Assembly (NCBI GenBank): GCA_034434915.1
Contig: DAOTYE010000016.1
Coordinates: 1 to 9,320 of the forward strand
Direction: 5' to 3'
Source: DAOTYE01 sp034434915
GTDB taxonomy: Bacteria > Chloroflexota > Dehalococcoidia > Dehalococcoidales > RBG-16-60-22
Length of the DNA stretch: 9,320 nucleotides
This document shows, in pieces, positions 1 through 5,993 of the stretch. The notes below the pieces were generated by a model. That model saw nothing but the letters and a program-made list of their open reading frames with translations, was not told where the DNA came from and searched no databases. The translations under genes were made by a program, and so were the position numbers. Position 1 is the stretch's first letter. Every line of letters starts with the position of its first letter.

Positions 1-580
1 TGACGTCATTGACCTTGTCCTGGGTGATAAAGGGGTCATAGGCGATGTGCTTCATGCCGAATGGCATGGCGAGCTTGAAGGCTTCATGCCCGATATTGCC
101 CACGCCGATGGAGCCGAGCGTCCTGCCCACCAGTCCCACGCCGAGAAACTTGCTGCGGTCCCAGACGCCGCTGCGGAGAAGCTTAACTTTGGGAAAGATG
201 TTACTGCTGAGGCAGAGGATGAGGGTGATGATAGCCACCGCCATGGGGCGGCGGACTCCTTCCGGAGTGATGGTGAGCATGACGCCGGCTTCAGTCATCG
301 CTGGCACGTCAATAGTGTCATAGCCCACGCCGTTGCGGTGAATGGCTAAAAGCTGGTCGTTCCCTGCCAAGGTTCTGGCGTTGAATTTCGGCTTGAGGAC
401 GATGACCATGTCCAGGTCTTTGATTTGTTCTGGCGTTGCTTCAACCAGATACTCTTTGAAGATTCTGTATTCCACATTGGGCATGGCTTCAAGCAGTTTG
501 AGGCCCGGACCGGGAGTAATGGGTTTGCCTTCCTTGTCAAACATGTCCCGCGTGATGCCGATTTTTACTTTTCTACTCAT
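1..580 (-). CDS. D-2-hydroxyacid dehydrogenase, NAD-dependent (N-terminal part, runs off the left edge)
   Basis: Only the first 193 codons are in the window; the C-terminal part, with the usual catalytic Glu and His, lies beyond position 1. The family reduces 2-keto acids to D-2-hydroxy acids, or the reverse, with NAD(P)(H); members include phosphoglycerate dehydrogenase and glyoxylate/hydroxypyruvate reductase. Visible are the substrate-loop motif RNGVGYDTID (residues 82-91), the Rossmann glycine pattern G-V-G-N-I-G (159-164) inside TLGSIGVGNIGHEAF, and Asp182 in IAYDPF at the end of the second strand. An Asp there usually means preference for NAD. The ATG at 580 is supported by a GGAAAGGG ribosome site seven bases upstream. 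The gene starts 27 bases after the aldolase stop and is probably cotranscribed with it. Family is sure. The substrate is open: glyoxylate, hydroxypyruvate or a sugar-derived keto acid would all suit the neighbours. Confidence 0.92.
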   Translation of the reverse strand, partial: MSRKVKIGITRDMFDKEGKPITPGPGLKLLEAMPNVEYRIFKEYLVEATPEQIKDLDMVIVLKPKFNARTLAGNDQLLAIHRNGVGYDTIDVPAMTEAGVMLTITPEGVRRPMAVAIITLILCLSSNIFPKVKLLRSGVWDRSKFLGVGLVGRTLGSIGVGNIGHEAFKLAMPFGMKHIAYDPFITQDKVNDV

Positions 581-607
581 AGCGATACCCTTTCCAGTCA
601 AAATTGG

Positions 608-1429
608 CTATCTGATTAAAGCTTTTGCTTCCTCAATGAGCGGCTTGACCCTGCTCACGTTCCCGTCAAAGACGTAGCCGAAAGTGAACACCTGAAACCC
701 GAGCTTTGCCCAGCGCGCGCACTCACGGGGAGGAAATCCTCCCAGTCCTGCTATCTTACCTGCTTCCTTGCAGATGCCAGCAACCTGAGCCAGCTTTTCA
801 TAGACTGTCTTATTATGCAGGATGCCGGGCAGGGTAGTCTGCGGGTCTATGCCGCCGATGTCAAAAGCCAGGTCATATGCGCCAACAATGGTGCCGGTGA
901 CTCCCTTAAGATTCAGGATATGGTGCAGATTGCTTATGCCTCTCAGGCTCTCAGTCAGAGGGAAAAGCATGGTATTGTTATTGATGTACTCCGTTATCTT
1001 CAACGCCGTCACTTTGCTCAAGTCATGAGAGTCAAGCAGGAAAGGGCTGGCGCCGATGCCACACCCCCTATGTCCAATTGGCGGGAAAAATGTCTGGTTT
1101 ACCGCGTAGGTGGCTTGCTCCACAGTTTCCACCTGGGGCAGGATTAAGCCGCTGACGCCGGCATCAAGGTAGCACCTGAAGGGAGCGGAGTTCTCTTCAG
1201 GACGGAGGAGGACAGGGAAGTCAACTTCTTTTGCGGCGCGGACATAGTCAATGACTGTTTCTTTATCAATGAGGCTGTGCTCCAGGTCAATCAAAAAAAA
1301 GTCCCAGCCCTGCTGCTTCAGTGCCGTTACAGTCGCTTCAGGTTTATTCCCCCATCCAACCAGTGTGCCGAGAATTGTATCACCCGCCTCCAACCTCTTT
1401 TTCAGGTTGAAGGTAACGTTTTCTGCCAT
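608..1429 (-). CDS. HpcH/HpaI-family aldolase (2-keto-3-deoxy sugar acid / 2-oxo acid aldolase)
   Basis: 273 residues, close to the 250-270 usual for class II pyruvate aldolases such as HpaI and GarL, which cleave 2-keto-3-deoxy acids to pyruvate plus an aldehyde using a divalent metal. The barrel motifs appear in order: FFLIDLEHSLID with Glu50 and the expected catalytic His51; VLLRPEE with Arg76, which would hold the keto acid; the GLILPQVETVEQA strand (94-106); the PPIGHRGCG loop (116-124); Glu160 as first metal ligand; and Asp186 in VGAYDLAFDIG as second. The Gln that sits two residues before the metal Glu in HpaI is Leu158 here, so the active site is not canonical. The ATG at 1429 has only a weak purine-rich site (AGAAAG), unlike the strong sites of the other genes, and a large stem-loop stands 21 bases upstream. 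The family is secure; the exact substrate is unknown. Confidence 0.9.
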   Translation of the reverse strand: MAENVTFNLKKRLEAGDTILGTLVGWGNKPEATVTALKQQGWDFFLIDLEHSLIDKETVIDYVRAAKEVDFPVLLRPEENSAPFRCYLDAGVSGLILPQVETVEQATYAVNQTFFPPIGHRGCGIGASPFLLDSHDLSKVTALKITEYINNNTMLFPLTESLRGISNLHHILNLKGVTGTIVGAYDLAFDIGGIDPQTTLPGILHNKTVYEKLAQVAGICKEAGKIAGLGGFPPRECARWAKLGFQVFTFGYVFDGNVSRVKPLIEEAKALIR

Positions 1430-1450
1430 TTGGTTTCTTTCTAGTTGCAG

Positions 1451-1502
1451 GCATGACTACTTTTCTGGACCCATCTTATTTCAGGGGGAAAAGTAGTCAT
1501 GC
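1451..1502. repeat. 15-bp perfect inverted repeat (stem-loop) between dctM and the aldolase gene
   Basis: The left arm GCATGACTACTTTTC (1451-1465) and right arm GAAAAGTAGTCATGC (1488-1502) are exact reverse complements around a 22-base loop. CCC at 1470-1472 could pair with G residues at 1484-1487 to extend the structure. A direct repeat CATCTTATTT occurs at 1472-1481, in the loop, and again at 1502-1511, just past the right arm. Neither strand has a T run after the stem, so it is not a standard intrinsic terminator. In the leftward transcript the structure ends 21 bases before the aldolase ATG. It could tune translation or mRNA processing, bind a dimeric regulator, or be a small mobile-repeat remnant. 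Confidence 0.8.
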
Positions 1503-1532
1503 ATCTTATTTATTTAACCGGTCGTTTTATGG

Positions 1533-2870
1533 CTAGGTTATCATTTTGCTGGGAAGCCAGGTGATGATTTGAGGGAAAGCAATACACAGCGCCAGGGCAA
1601 CAAGTACCAGGAAAATGAATGGAATCACGCCCCTGATAATGTGCCCCATGGTGACGCCGTACTTGTCCGGGATGACGCCTTTCAGGAAGAAGATTGCCAG
1701 GGCGAAGGGTGGACTCAAGAACGCGGTCTGGAGCATGACGCAGACCATGATGGCGAACCAGACTTTGTCAAAACCGAGCTCAGCGGCAATGGGAGTGATG
1801 AGCGGGACCATGATGAAAGCGATGCCGAGCCAGTCAATAAACATGCCGAGGAGGAAGATAATGAGCATGATGATGACAAAGATGCCCCACGCACCGCCCG
1901 GAGCGGAGAGAATGAAGTTAGCGATGACCTCCCCACCCCTCAACCGGAGCAAAACGCCGACAAAGCTAAGCGCGCCGATGGCGACCACGGCAATCATGCC
2001 TGTGGTCTTGGCGGTTTCCGTCGCTACCCGCCTGAACCCTTTCCATGTGAGCCCTTTGCGCAGGAGGGCAAGGAGCGTTGCCATAAAAGCGCCGAATGCA
2101 GAAGCCTCAGTGGGTGAGGCAATCCCAAGGAAAATCACGCCCAGAACTGCCATGACCAGAATAACTATGGGAAGGACTGAGGTAAGGAGCAGCCAGACTT
2201 TCTTGGTTAGTGGGACGGTCGCTACTTCACTATCATATTGGGAAGGTGCCAGCTTTGGATTTATGGCGCAGGCGACCAAAACATATGATAAGTACAGGAA
2301 AGATAGCAGTAAGCCCGGCCCCACCGCGCCCATAAGGAGAGGACCCACCGATATATTGGCTGTGGAGCCGTAAATAATCAGCATGACGCTGGGCGGGATA
2401 AGAATGCCGAGCGTGCCCGCGGCGCAAATGGCACCGGTGGAGAGCTCTTTATTGTAACCGCGCTCCATCATATGGGGAACGGCAATCATGCCCAGCATGA
2501 CCACCGAGCCAGCGATGATGCCGGTACAGGCGGCAAGAGCCGTGCCCGTCAGAATTACGACGACAGCCAGATGCCCTCTGACTTTGTAGAGCCAGAGCTC
2601 CAGGGTATTGAAAAGTGCTTTGCCAATTCCTGACTGCTCCACCATGATGCCCATGAAGATGAACATGGGGACAGCCACCAGGAGAAAGTTAGAAAGGACG
2701 CCAAACGCCTGCGAATAAAGTATGAAAAAGGCTTTCTGTCCGAATGCTAAAAAACCGATAATCAGCGCTGAGCCCCAGAGAGAGAACGCCAGAGGAAAGC
2801 CGAGGAAAACAGGAATAAGCAACATTGAGAACATTGACAGTACGACGACAGGCGGGCTTAACTCTATCAT
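1533..2870 (-). CDS. dctM: TRAP transporter large permease, DctM family
   Basis: 445 residues and about a dozen hydrophobic segments, normal for the large ion-coupled subunit of a tripartite ATP-independent periplasmic (TRAP) transporter. It carries substrate delivered by the DctP-type binding protein across the inner membrane, driven by an ion gradient. Characteristic family stretches are GTLGILIPPSVMLIIYGST (152-170), GIASPTEASAFGA (249-261), LGMFIDWLGIAFIMVPL (341-357) and QTAFLSPPFALAIFFLKG (381-398). The frame stays open upstream to 3029, but those 53 codons lie inside dctQ and lack family character. The chosen ATG at 2870 has AAGGGGG nine bases upstream and follows the dctQ stop by two bases, implying translational coupling. 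The closest relatives I would expect are the mannitol/chloroaromatic type, judging by the binding protein; transport substrate is not determined. Confidence 0.96.
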   Translation of the reverse strand: MIELSPPVVVLSMFSMLLIPVFLGFPLAFSLWGSALIIGFLAFGQKAFFILYSQAFGVLSNFLLVAVPMFIFMGIMVEQSGIGKALFNTLELWLYKVRGHLAVVVILTGTALAACTGIIAGSVVMLGMIAVPHMMERGYNKELSTGAICAAGTLGILIPPSVMLIIYGSTANISVGPLLMGAVGPGLLLSFLYLSYVLVACAINPKLAPSQYDSEVATVPLTKKVWLLLTSVLPIVILVMAVLGVIFLGIASPTEASAFGAFMATLLALLRKGLTWKGFRRVATETAKTTGMIAVVAIGALSFVGVLLRLRGGEVIANFILSAPGGAWGIFVIIMLIIFLLGMFIDWLGIAFIMVPLITPIAAELGFDKVWFAIMVCVMLQTAFLSPPFALAIFFLKGVIPDKYGVTMGHIIRGVIPFIFLVLVALALCIAFPQIITWLPSKMIT

Positions 2871-2872
2871 GG

Positions 2873-3412
2873 CTAGTTGCCCCCTTTTTGGTTTAGCACC
2901 AATTTTTTGCCAGTAACCAGTAAATAGATACTTTTGGTAAACCATGAAAGCGTTTCCAGAGCCAGCAGGGAGAAGCCGTAAGCAATAATGAAACGGAACG
3001 GCACCATGGACGGCTCCCAGTAGCCCCACTGGGAGATTTCACGTTGCAAAAAAGACAGCCTTGCCTGTATCCAGCTCTGCTGGGTGAAAACAGTGATAGC
3101 GCCGAAGAGGTAAAGAAGAGTAAAAGCCAGGTCCACGAGGGCTTGTACTCTGGGGGGCCATTTGGCATAGAAGATATCCACTCTCACATTGGCATTGTGA
3201 AGCATAACGTAAGCAGTGGAGAGGATAAAGAGAGTGCCTCCCGCCATAATCGTGGTATCAAATGCCCATTTGGTGGGATTTCTGAAGACAAATCTCATGA
3301 AGACTTCAAAAGTCACGGTAAGCATAATGAAGACCGCCACCCAGGACGCTGTTCTGCCGGTCCATTCCGCCAGCCAATCAATGGCTCTGATGATACCCTT
3401 AATTACAATCAT
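2873..3412 (-). CDS. dctQ: TRAP transporter small permease, DctQ family
   Basis: 179 residues with four hydrophobic segments at about 22-42, 54-71, 88-110 and 136-160, the usual layout of the small membrane subunit that pairs with DctM. The motif VTFEVFMRFVFRNPTKWAFD (33-52) is the conserved segment after the first helix, and the later HNANVRVDIF (72-81) is also typical of the family. The ATG at 3412 is preceded by GAGGGG at six bases. The gene lies 124 bases after dctP, with a stem-loop between them, and two bases before dctM. Together the three form a complete TRAP system in the order binding protein, small subunit, large subunit. Confidence 0.95.
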   Translation of the reverse strand: MIVIKGIIRAIDWLAEWTGRTASWVAVFIMLTVTFEVFMRFVFRNPTKWAFDTTIMAGGTLFILSTAYVMLHNANVRVDIFYAKWPPRVQALVDLAFTLLYLFGAITVFTQQSWIQARLSFLQREISQWGYWEPSMVPFRFIIAYGFSLLALETLSWFTKSIYLLVTGKKLVLNQKGGN

Positions 3413-3472
3413 GACTGTCCCCTCATAGCGAATATTTAGTGGTTATGGAGAGCCGTCCCGGTTAACTTTTTA

Positions 3473-3511
3473 GGGATGCCCCGGTTGGAGTGGTTTGCGC
3501 CGGGGCATCCC
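3473..3511. repeat. 12-bp perfect stem-loop between dctP and dctQ
   Basis: GGGATGCCCCGG (3473-3484) and CCGGGGCATCCC (3500-3511) are exact reverse complements with a 15-base loop. The stem is GC-rich and would be very stable in the leftward transcript. The bases after it in that direction read TAAAAAGTTAACC, with no U run, so an efficient intrinsic terminator is unlikely. Stems in this place, 3' of a binding-protein gene and before its permeases, commonly protect the upstream message so that binding protein is made in excess. That role is inferred from position only. Confidence 0.8.
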
Positions 3512-3536
3512 ACAACAATCCGCCGTTGCGCCAAAA

Positions 3537-4733
3537 CTACTTGAGAAGTGTTGGCATATCGGGTTGAGCTTCTTTCATGTACTTGGCGAAGAGCGCTTCA
3601 AAAGCCCTCTGGTCTTCATAGACCTTCTTAAAGAACGGGTTCTTGGCGGCTTCCGCTTGCCACAGGGCGTCTGTTGCCTTCGCCAGCGCTTTCTGGACAG
3701 CCAGCGGCATTTCAATGAGCTTGACGCCAGCTTTCTCCAGAACGGGCCCTGCCTGAGCATTCATGGTGGCAATCATGGAGTAGTTGTACAGCAAGCATGA
3801 ATTGGTCAACTGCATCAGCATTTCCTGGTAGGCGGGCGGCAGTTTCGCCCAGGCATCCTTGTTGACGTAGAACTCAGCGCCCACCGCCGGGGCATGGACG
3901 CCGGGATAGTACCAGTTCTTGGCGACCTCATGTATGCCGAAGCTGATGTTGGTGTAGCGGTCAGAAAGCTCACAACCATCAATGACGCCTCTCTGGAGGG
4001 CTTCATAAACCTCGCCCGCCGGCAGACCGGTCACCGCGGCGCCGAAGCTTTCCAGAACCTTACCCCAGTCTCCAAAGGTGCGAATTTTCATGCCCTTGAA
4101 GTCATCAATGGTGTTGATGAGCTTGCTCTTGGTCATGAGCTCAACTTCAGCTCCGGACATTGCCACCAGACCCAGTACCTTGACTTTGTCAAAGCCGGGG
4201 GTCATATCAATGAGCTCTTGCTCCAGCTTCTTGCCATTGCCGATGTTGTACCATGCCATCATGGCGTCCGGGTTGGGGCTACCAGCATATTCAACGAAGA
4301 TGCCGGCGACAGAGCCGAAGGCGGCTTTGTTATTGACCGGAGTGGTCCAGGCGCCTTCAATGGTTCCAGACTGCACGGCAGCCCATTCACCATTTGCGGC
4401 GACCACTGCGCCAGGCTCAACTACGCTGACCTGGAACATGTCATTCGTCATGACTCTCAAGTTCTTCTCCATGAGGTCTTTGAAGGTCTTGACGATAGGC
4501 TGGGTGGTGGGGTTCTTGGACTGGATAGTCCACTTGATCACCTGCGCGGGTTGGGCGGGCGTAGGCGTGGGCGAGGGAGCGGGTGCGGGTGCCGGTGCAG
4601 GTGCGGGAGCTGGCGCGGGTGCAGGAGCAGGAGCAGGTGCCGGTGCGGGTGCTGGCGCCTTAGCACAGCCGATGATTACTAAGCTCACGATGACCAGTAA
4701 TGCAATGATGCCAAGTAATACTTTGTTCTTCAA
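3537..4733 (-). CDS. dctP: TRAP transporter solute-binding lipoprotein, DctP family
   Basis: 398 residues. The start is TTG at 4731-4733, chosen because AAGGAGG (4741-4747) sits exactly seven bases upstream and the signal peptide begins there. Residues 1-22 form a lipoprotein signal (Lys residues, a hydrophobic core, then LVIIGC), so Cys23 should be lipidated and the protein anchored at the outer face of the cytoplasmic membrane. Next comes a linker of 14 Ala-Pro pairs (26-53) plus SPTPTPAQPAQ. The TRAP binding domain runs from about 66 to the end. KGMKIRTFGDWGKVLESFG (213-231) carries Arg218, at the position where family members clamp a substrate carboxylate, and LPAGEVYEALQRGVIDGCE (237-255) is also diagnostic. 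The WGKVL and NWYYPG details resemble the mannitol/chloroaromatic branch. The ligand is probably an organic or sugar acid; which one cannot be told. Confidence 0.95.
   Translation of the reverse strand: MKNKVLLGIIALLVIVSLVIIGCAKAPAPAPAPAPAPAPAPAPAPAPAPAPAPSPTPTPAQPAQVIKWTIQSKNPTTQPIVKTFKDLMEKNLRVMTNDMFQVSVVEPGAVVAANGEWAAVQSGTIEGAWTTPVNNKAAFGSVAGIFVEYAGSPNPDAMMAWYNIGNGKKLEQELIDMTPGFDKVKVLGLVAMSGAEVELMTKSKLINTIDDFKGMKIRTFGDWGKVLESFGAAVTGLPAGEVYEALQRGVIDGCELSDRYTNISFGIHEVAKNWYYPGVHAPAVGAEFYVNKDAWAKLPPAYQEMLMQLTNSCLLYNYSMIATMNAQAGPVLEKAGVKLIEMPLAVQKALAKATDALWQAEAAKNPFFKKVYEDQRAFEALFAKYMKEAQPDMPTLLK
4575..4658 (-). repeat. Hexanucleotide array encoding 14 Ala-Pro pairs in the DctP linker
   Basis: Fourteen tandem six-base units code for Ala-Pro pairs directly after the lipidated cysteine. 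The units differ at third codon positions (GCx CCx), so the array is imperfect at the DNA level though perfect in protein. Such a linker is extended and stiff and would hold the binding domain away from the membrane. The repeat is in frame, so gain or loss of units would change linker length without breaking the gene. Confidence 0.9.
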
Positions 4734-4740
4734 AACCTTA

Positions 4741-4747
4741 CCTCCTT
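4741..4747 (-). promoter_or_regulatory. Ribosome binding site deciding the TTG start of dctP
   Basis: AAGGAGG on the minus strand, seven bases before TTG at 4733. No ATG or GTG in frame nearby gives a complete signal peptide, so this site fixes the start. Its first bases are part of the palindrome at 4746-4759. Confidence 0.85.
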
Positions 4748-4759
4748 AAGAATTCTTAA
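4746..4759. promoter_or_regulatory. 14-bp perfect palindrome touching the dctP ribosome site
   Basis: TTAAGAATTCTTAA reads the same on both strands and overlaps the first two bases of the AAGGAGG ribosome site of dctP. With no loop it cannot form a useful hairpin. It could be a binding site for a dimeric regulator, or chance in an AT-rich leader. Confidence 0.4.
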
Positions 4760-4942
4760 TGATTTGGGACTGCTGATGTCTGCGTTTGTATTAATGCGTT
4801 ACCCTGATGCAATCACCTCCTCATTTTATATATTGTTGTGGCAGAAACCCTTCGTCTTTCTCGGGACGAAAGCAAAAGATATCATCCTGAGCGTAGCAGA
4901 TGTCCGGTTTGCGGTGAGAACTGTGCTGTAAAGCACGACTTT

Positions 4943-4971
4943 ATATTACTCTCGCTGGCGCTCCTTGTCAA
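4943..4971 (-). promoter_or_regulatory. Candidate sigma-70-type promoter for dctPQM
   Basis: On the minus strand TTGACA (4971-4966), a perfect -35, is followed by exactly 17 bases and TAATAT (4948-4943), a four-of-six -10. It begins three bases after the kinase stop codon. Transcription would start near 4937, giving a leader of about 200 bases before dctP. This would let the transporter be expressed apart from the propeller and kinase genes. Confidence 0.6.
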
Positions 4972-4974
4972 ATG

Positions 4975-5967
4975 CTAGCGGCTGATTCTGAGGCTACCTT
5001 TCCCCTTGACCAGAGTTTCCACCTCTTCCAGTGTAAACCAGGCTAAATCAGTGGGGTTGGCGTGCTTCAGGGTACCGCAGACATTGCCGTATTTCAGCGC
5101 CATGTCTACATCACCATGGCTGGTCATATAGGCATAAAGAAAACCCCCGGCAAAGGCATCACCGCTACCCACACGGTCCACCACCTCAATGTCATAGGCG
5201 CGGTCCTCATAAATCTTGCCGTCTTTCAGAGCGATGCCTTTCCAGACATTGCGCCAGACGGAGGGTGTTTCCCTGAGCGTGATGGCGACTACCTTGAACC
5301 CGAAGGTTTTCGCCAGGGCACGGGCAACCTCAGTCCAGTCCTTGCCTGTAATCTGGAAGACGCGCCCCGTGTCCTCTTCGGTGGTGATGAGGATATCAAC
5401 GTATTGCATGAGGGGTGAGAGCCCGGCTTTCGCTTGCTCCTGGGTCCAGAGCTTGGCGCGATAGTTCAGGTCAAAACTCACCTGGAGCTTCTTTTCCTTC
5501 GCTTTTTTGAGCGCTTCTTCAGTGGTTTCTAAGGCGCCTTTGCTCAGTGCCGGAGTGATGCCGGTGACATGGAACGCCTTGGCCTGTGAGAAGATTTTAT
5601 CCCAGTCAACCATGCCCGGCTGAATCTTTGAGATGGCTGAGTTAGCGCGGTCATAAATGATGGAGCTTGGTCTCGGCAGGGCGCCAAACTCAAGAAAGTA
5701 GACGCCAAGCCGGTCGCCATCTGACCATATCACATGAGAGGTGTCCACCCCCTGCTCTCTGGCTTTGTTCACCACCATCCTGCCCAGGGCGTTCTTGGGG
5801 AGCCTGGTAACCAGGGCGGTCTTCAGTCCCAGCCTTGATGCGGTCACGGCGACATTCAGCTCTGCGCCGCCCACGCTGGCGTCAAAGCTGGTGGTCTGCT
5901 CAATGCGGTTGAAATTGGGCGTCGCCAGTCTCAACTGTACCTCGCCGAAGACGACCAAATCAAACAT
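4975..5967 (-). CDS. PfkB-family carbohydrate kinase, 2-keto-3-deoxygluconate kinase-like
   Basis: 330 residues, normal for ribokinase/PfkB sugar kinases, which transfer the ATP gamma-phosphate to a sugar hydroxyl in the cytosol. PfkB signature 1 is at SVGGAELNVAVTASRLG (31-47), and signature 2 is VDRVGSGDAFAGGFLYAY (263-280) with catalytic base Asp270 in the GSGD anion hole. The stretch GVYFLEFG...SSIIYDRANSAIS (88-113) matches the substrate loop of KDG kinases, where aromatic residues and an Arg (here Tyr90, Arg107) contact the keto-acid end. This points to KdgK, but an HpaI-type aldolase gene in the operon, rather than a KDPG aldolase, leaves room for another sugar acid. ATG at 5967 has AGGAGG at six bases. 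It starts 26 bases after the propeller gene, and the dctP promoter follows its stop. Confidence 0.9.
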   Translation of the reverse strand: MFDLVVFGEVQLRLATPNFNRIEQTTSFDASVGGAELNVAVTASRLGLKTALVTRLPKNALGRMVVNKAREQGVDTSHVIWSDGDRLGVYFLEFGALPRPSSIIYDRANSAISKIQPGMVDWDKIFSQAKAFHVTGITPALSKGALETTEEALKKAKEKKLQVSFDLNYRAKLWTQEQAKAGLSPLMQYVDILITTEEDTGRVFQITGKDWTEVARALAKTFGFKVVAITLRETPSVWRNVWKGIALKDGKIYEDRAYDIEVVDRVGSGDAFAGGFLYAYMTSHGDVDMALKYGNVCGTLKHANPTDLAWFTLEEVETLVKGKGSLRISR

Positions 5968-5993
5968 TGCTTACCTCCTGTTATCTTTCCTGT

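Larger units (their letters stand above)
4734..4974 (-). other. Intergenic region and predicted long 5' leader of dctP
   Basis: This is the longest gene-free stretch (241 bases). In transcription order it holds a promoter (4971-4943), then GTGCT-TTAC-AGCAC (4936-4923), a five-base-pair hairpin that would lie at or near the mRNA 5' end. A weaker stem, TTCGTC/GACGAA (4870-4851), follows, then an AT-rich stretch and a strong extra Shine-Dalgarno AGGAGGTGAT (4821-4812). A 14-base palindrome (4759-4746) comes next, followed by the dctP ribosome site. I do not recognise a known riboswitch. CATCCTGAGCGTAGC (plus strand, near 4884-4898) resembles a sequence common in intergenic DNA of some Chloroflexota; that is memory, not a match I can test. 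Confidence 0.6.

Noticed and set aside
1615..2373. 252-residue plus-strand open frame
   Set aside because: It lies wholly antisense to dctM, which has clear family motifs, and its protein is low-complexity with no recognisable domain.
2871..3029. Longer dctM with 53 extra N-terminal residues
   Set aside because: The extension overlaps dctQ, lacks family character, and the ATG at 2870 has a good ribosome site.
3894..4682. 262-residue plus-strand open frame rich in Gly, Arg and Cys
   Set aside because: Antisense to dctP; its odd composition comes from reading the Ala-Pro repeat backwards.
4826..4836. AT-rich TATATAAAAT on the minus strand as a second dctP promoter
   Set aside because: It looks like a -10, but no acceptable -35 lies at the right distance.
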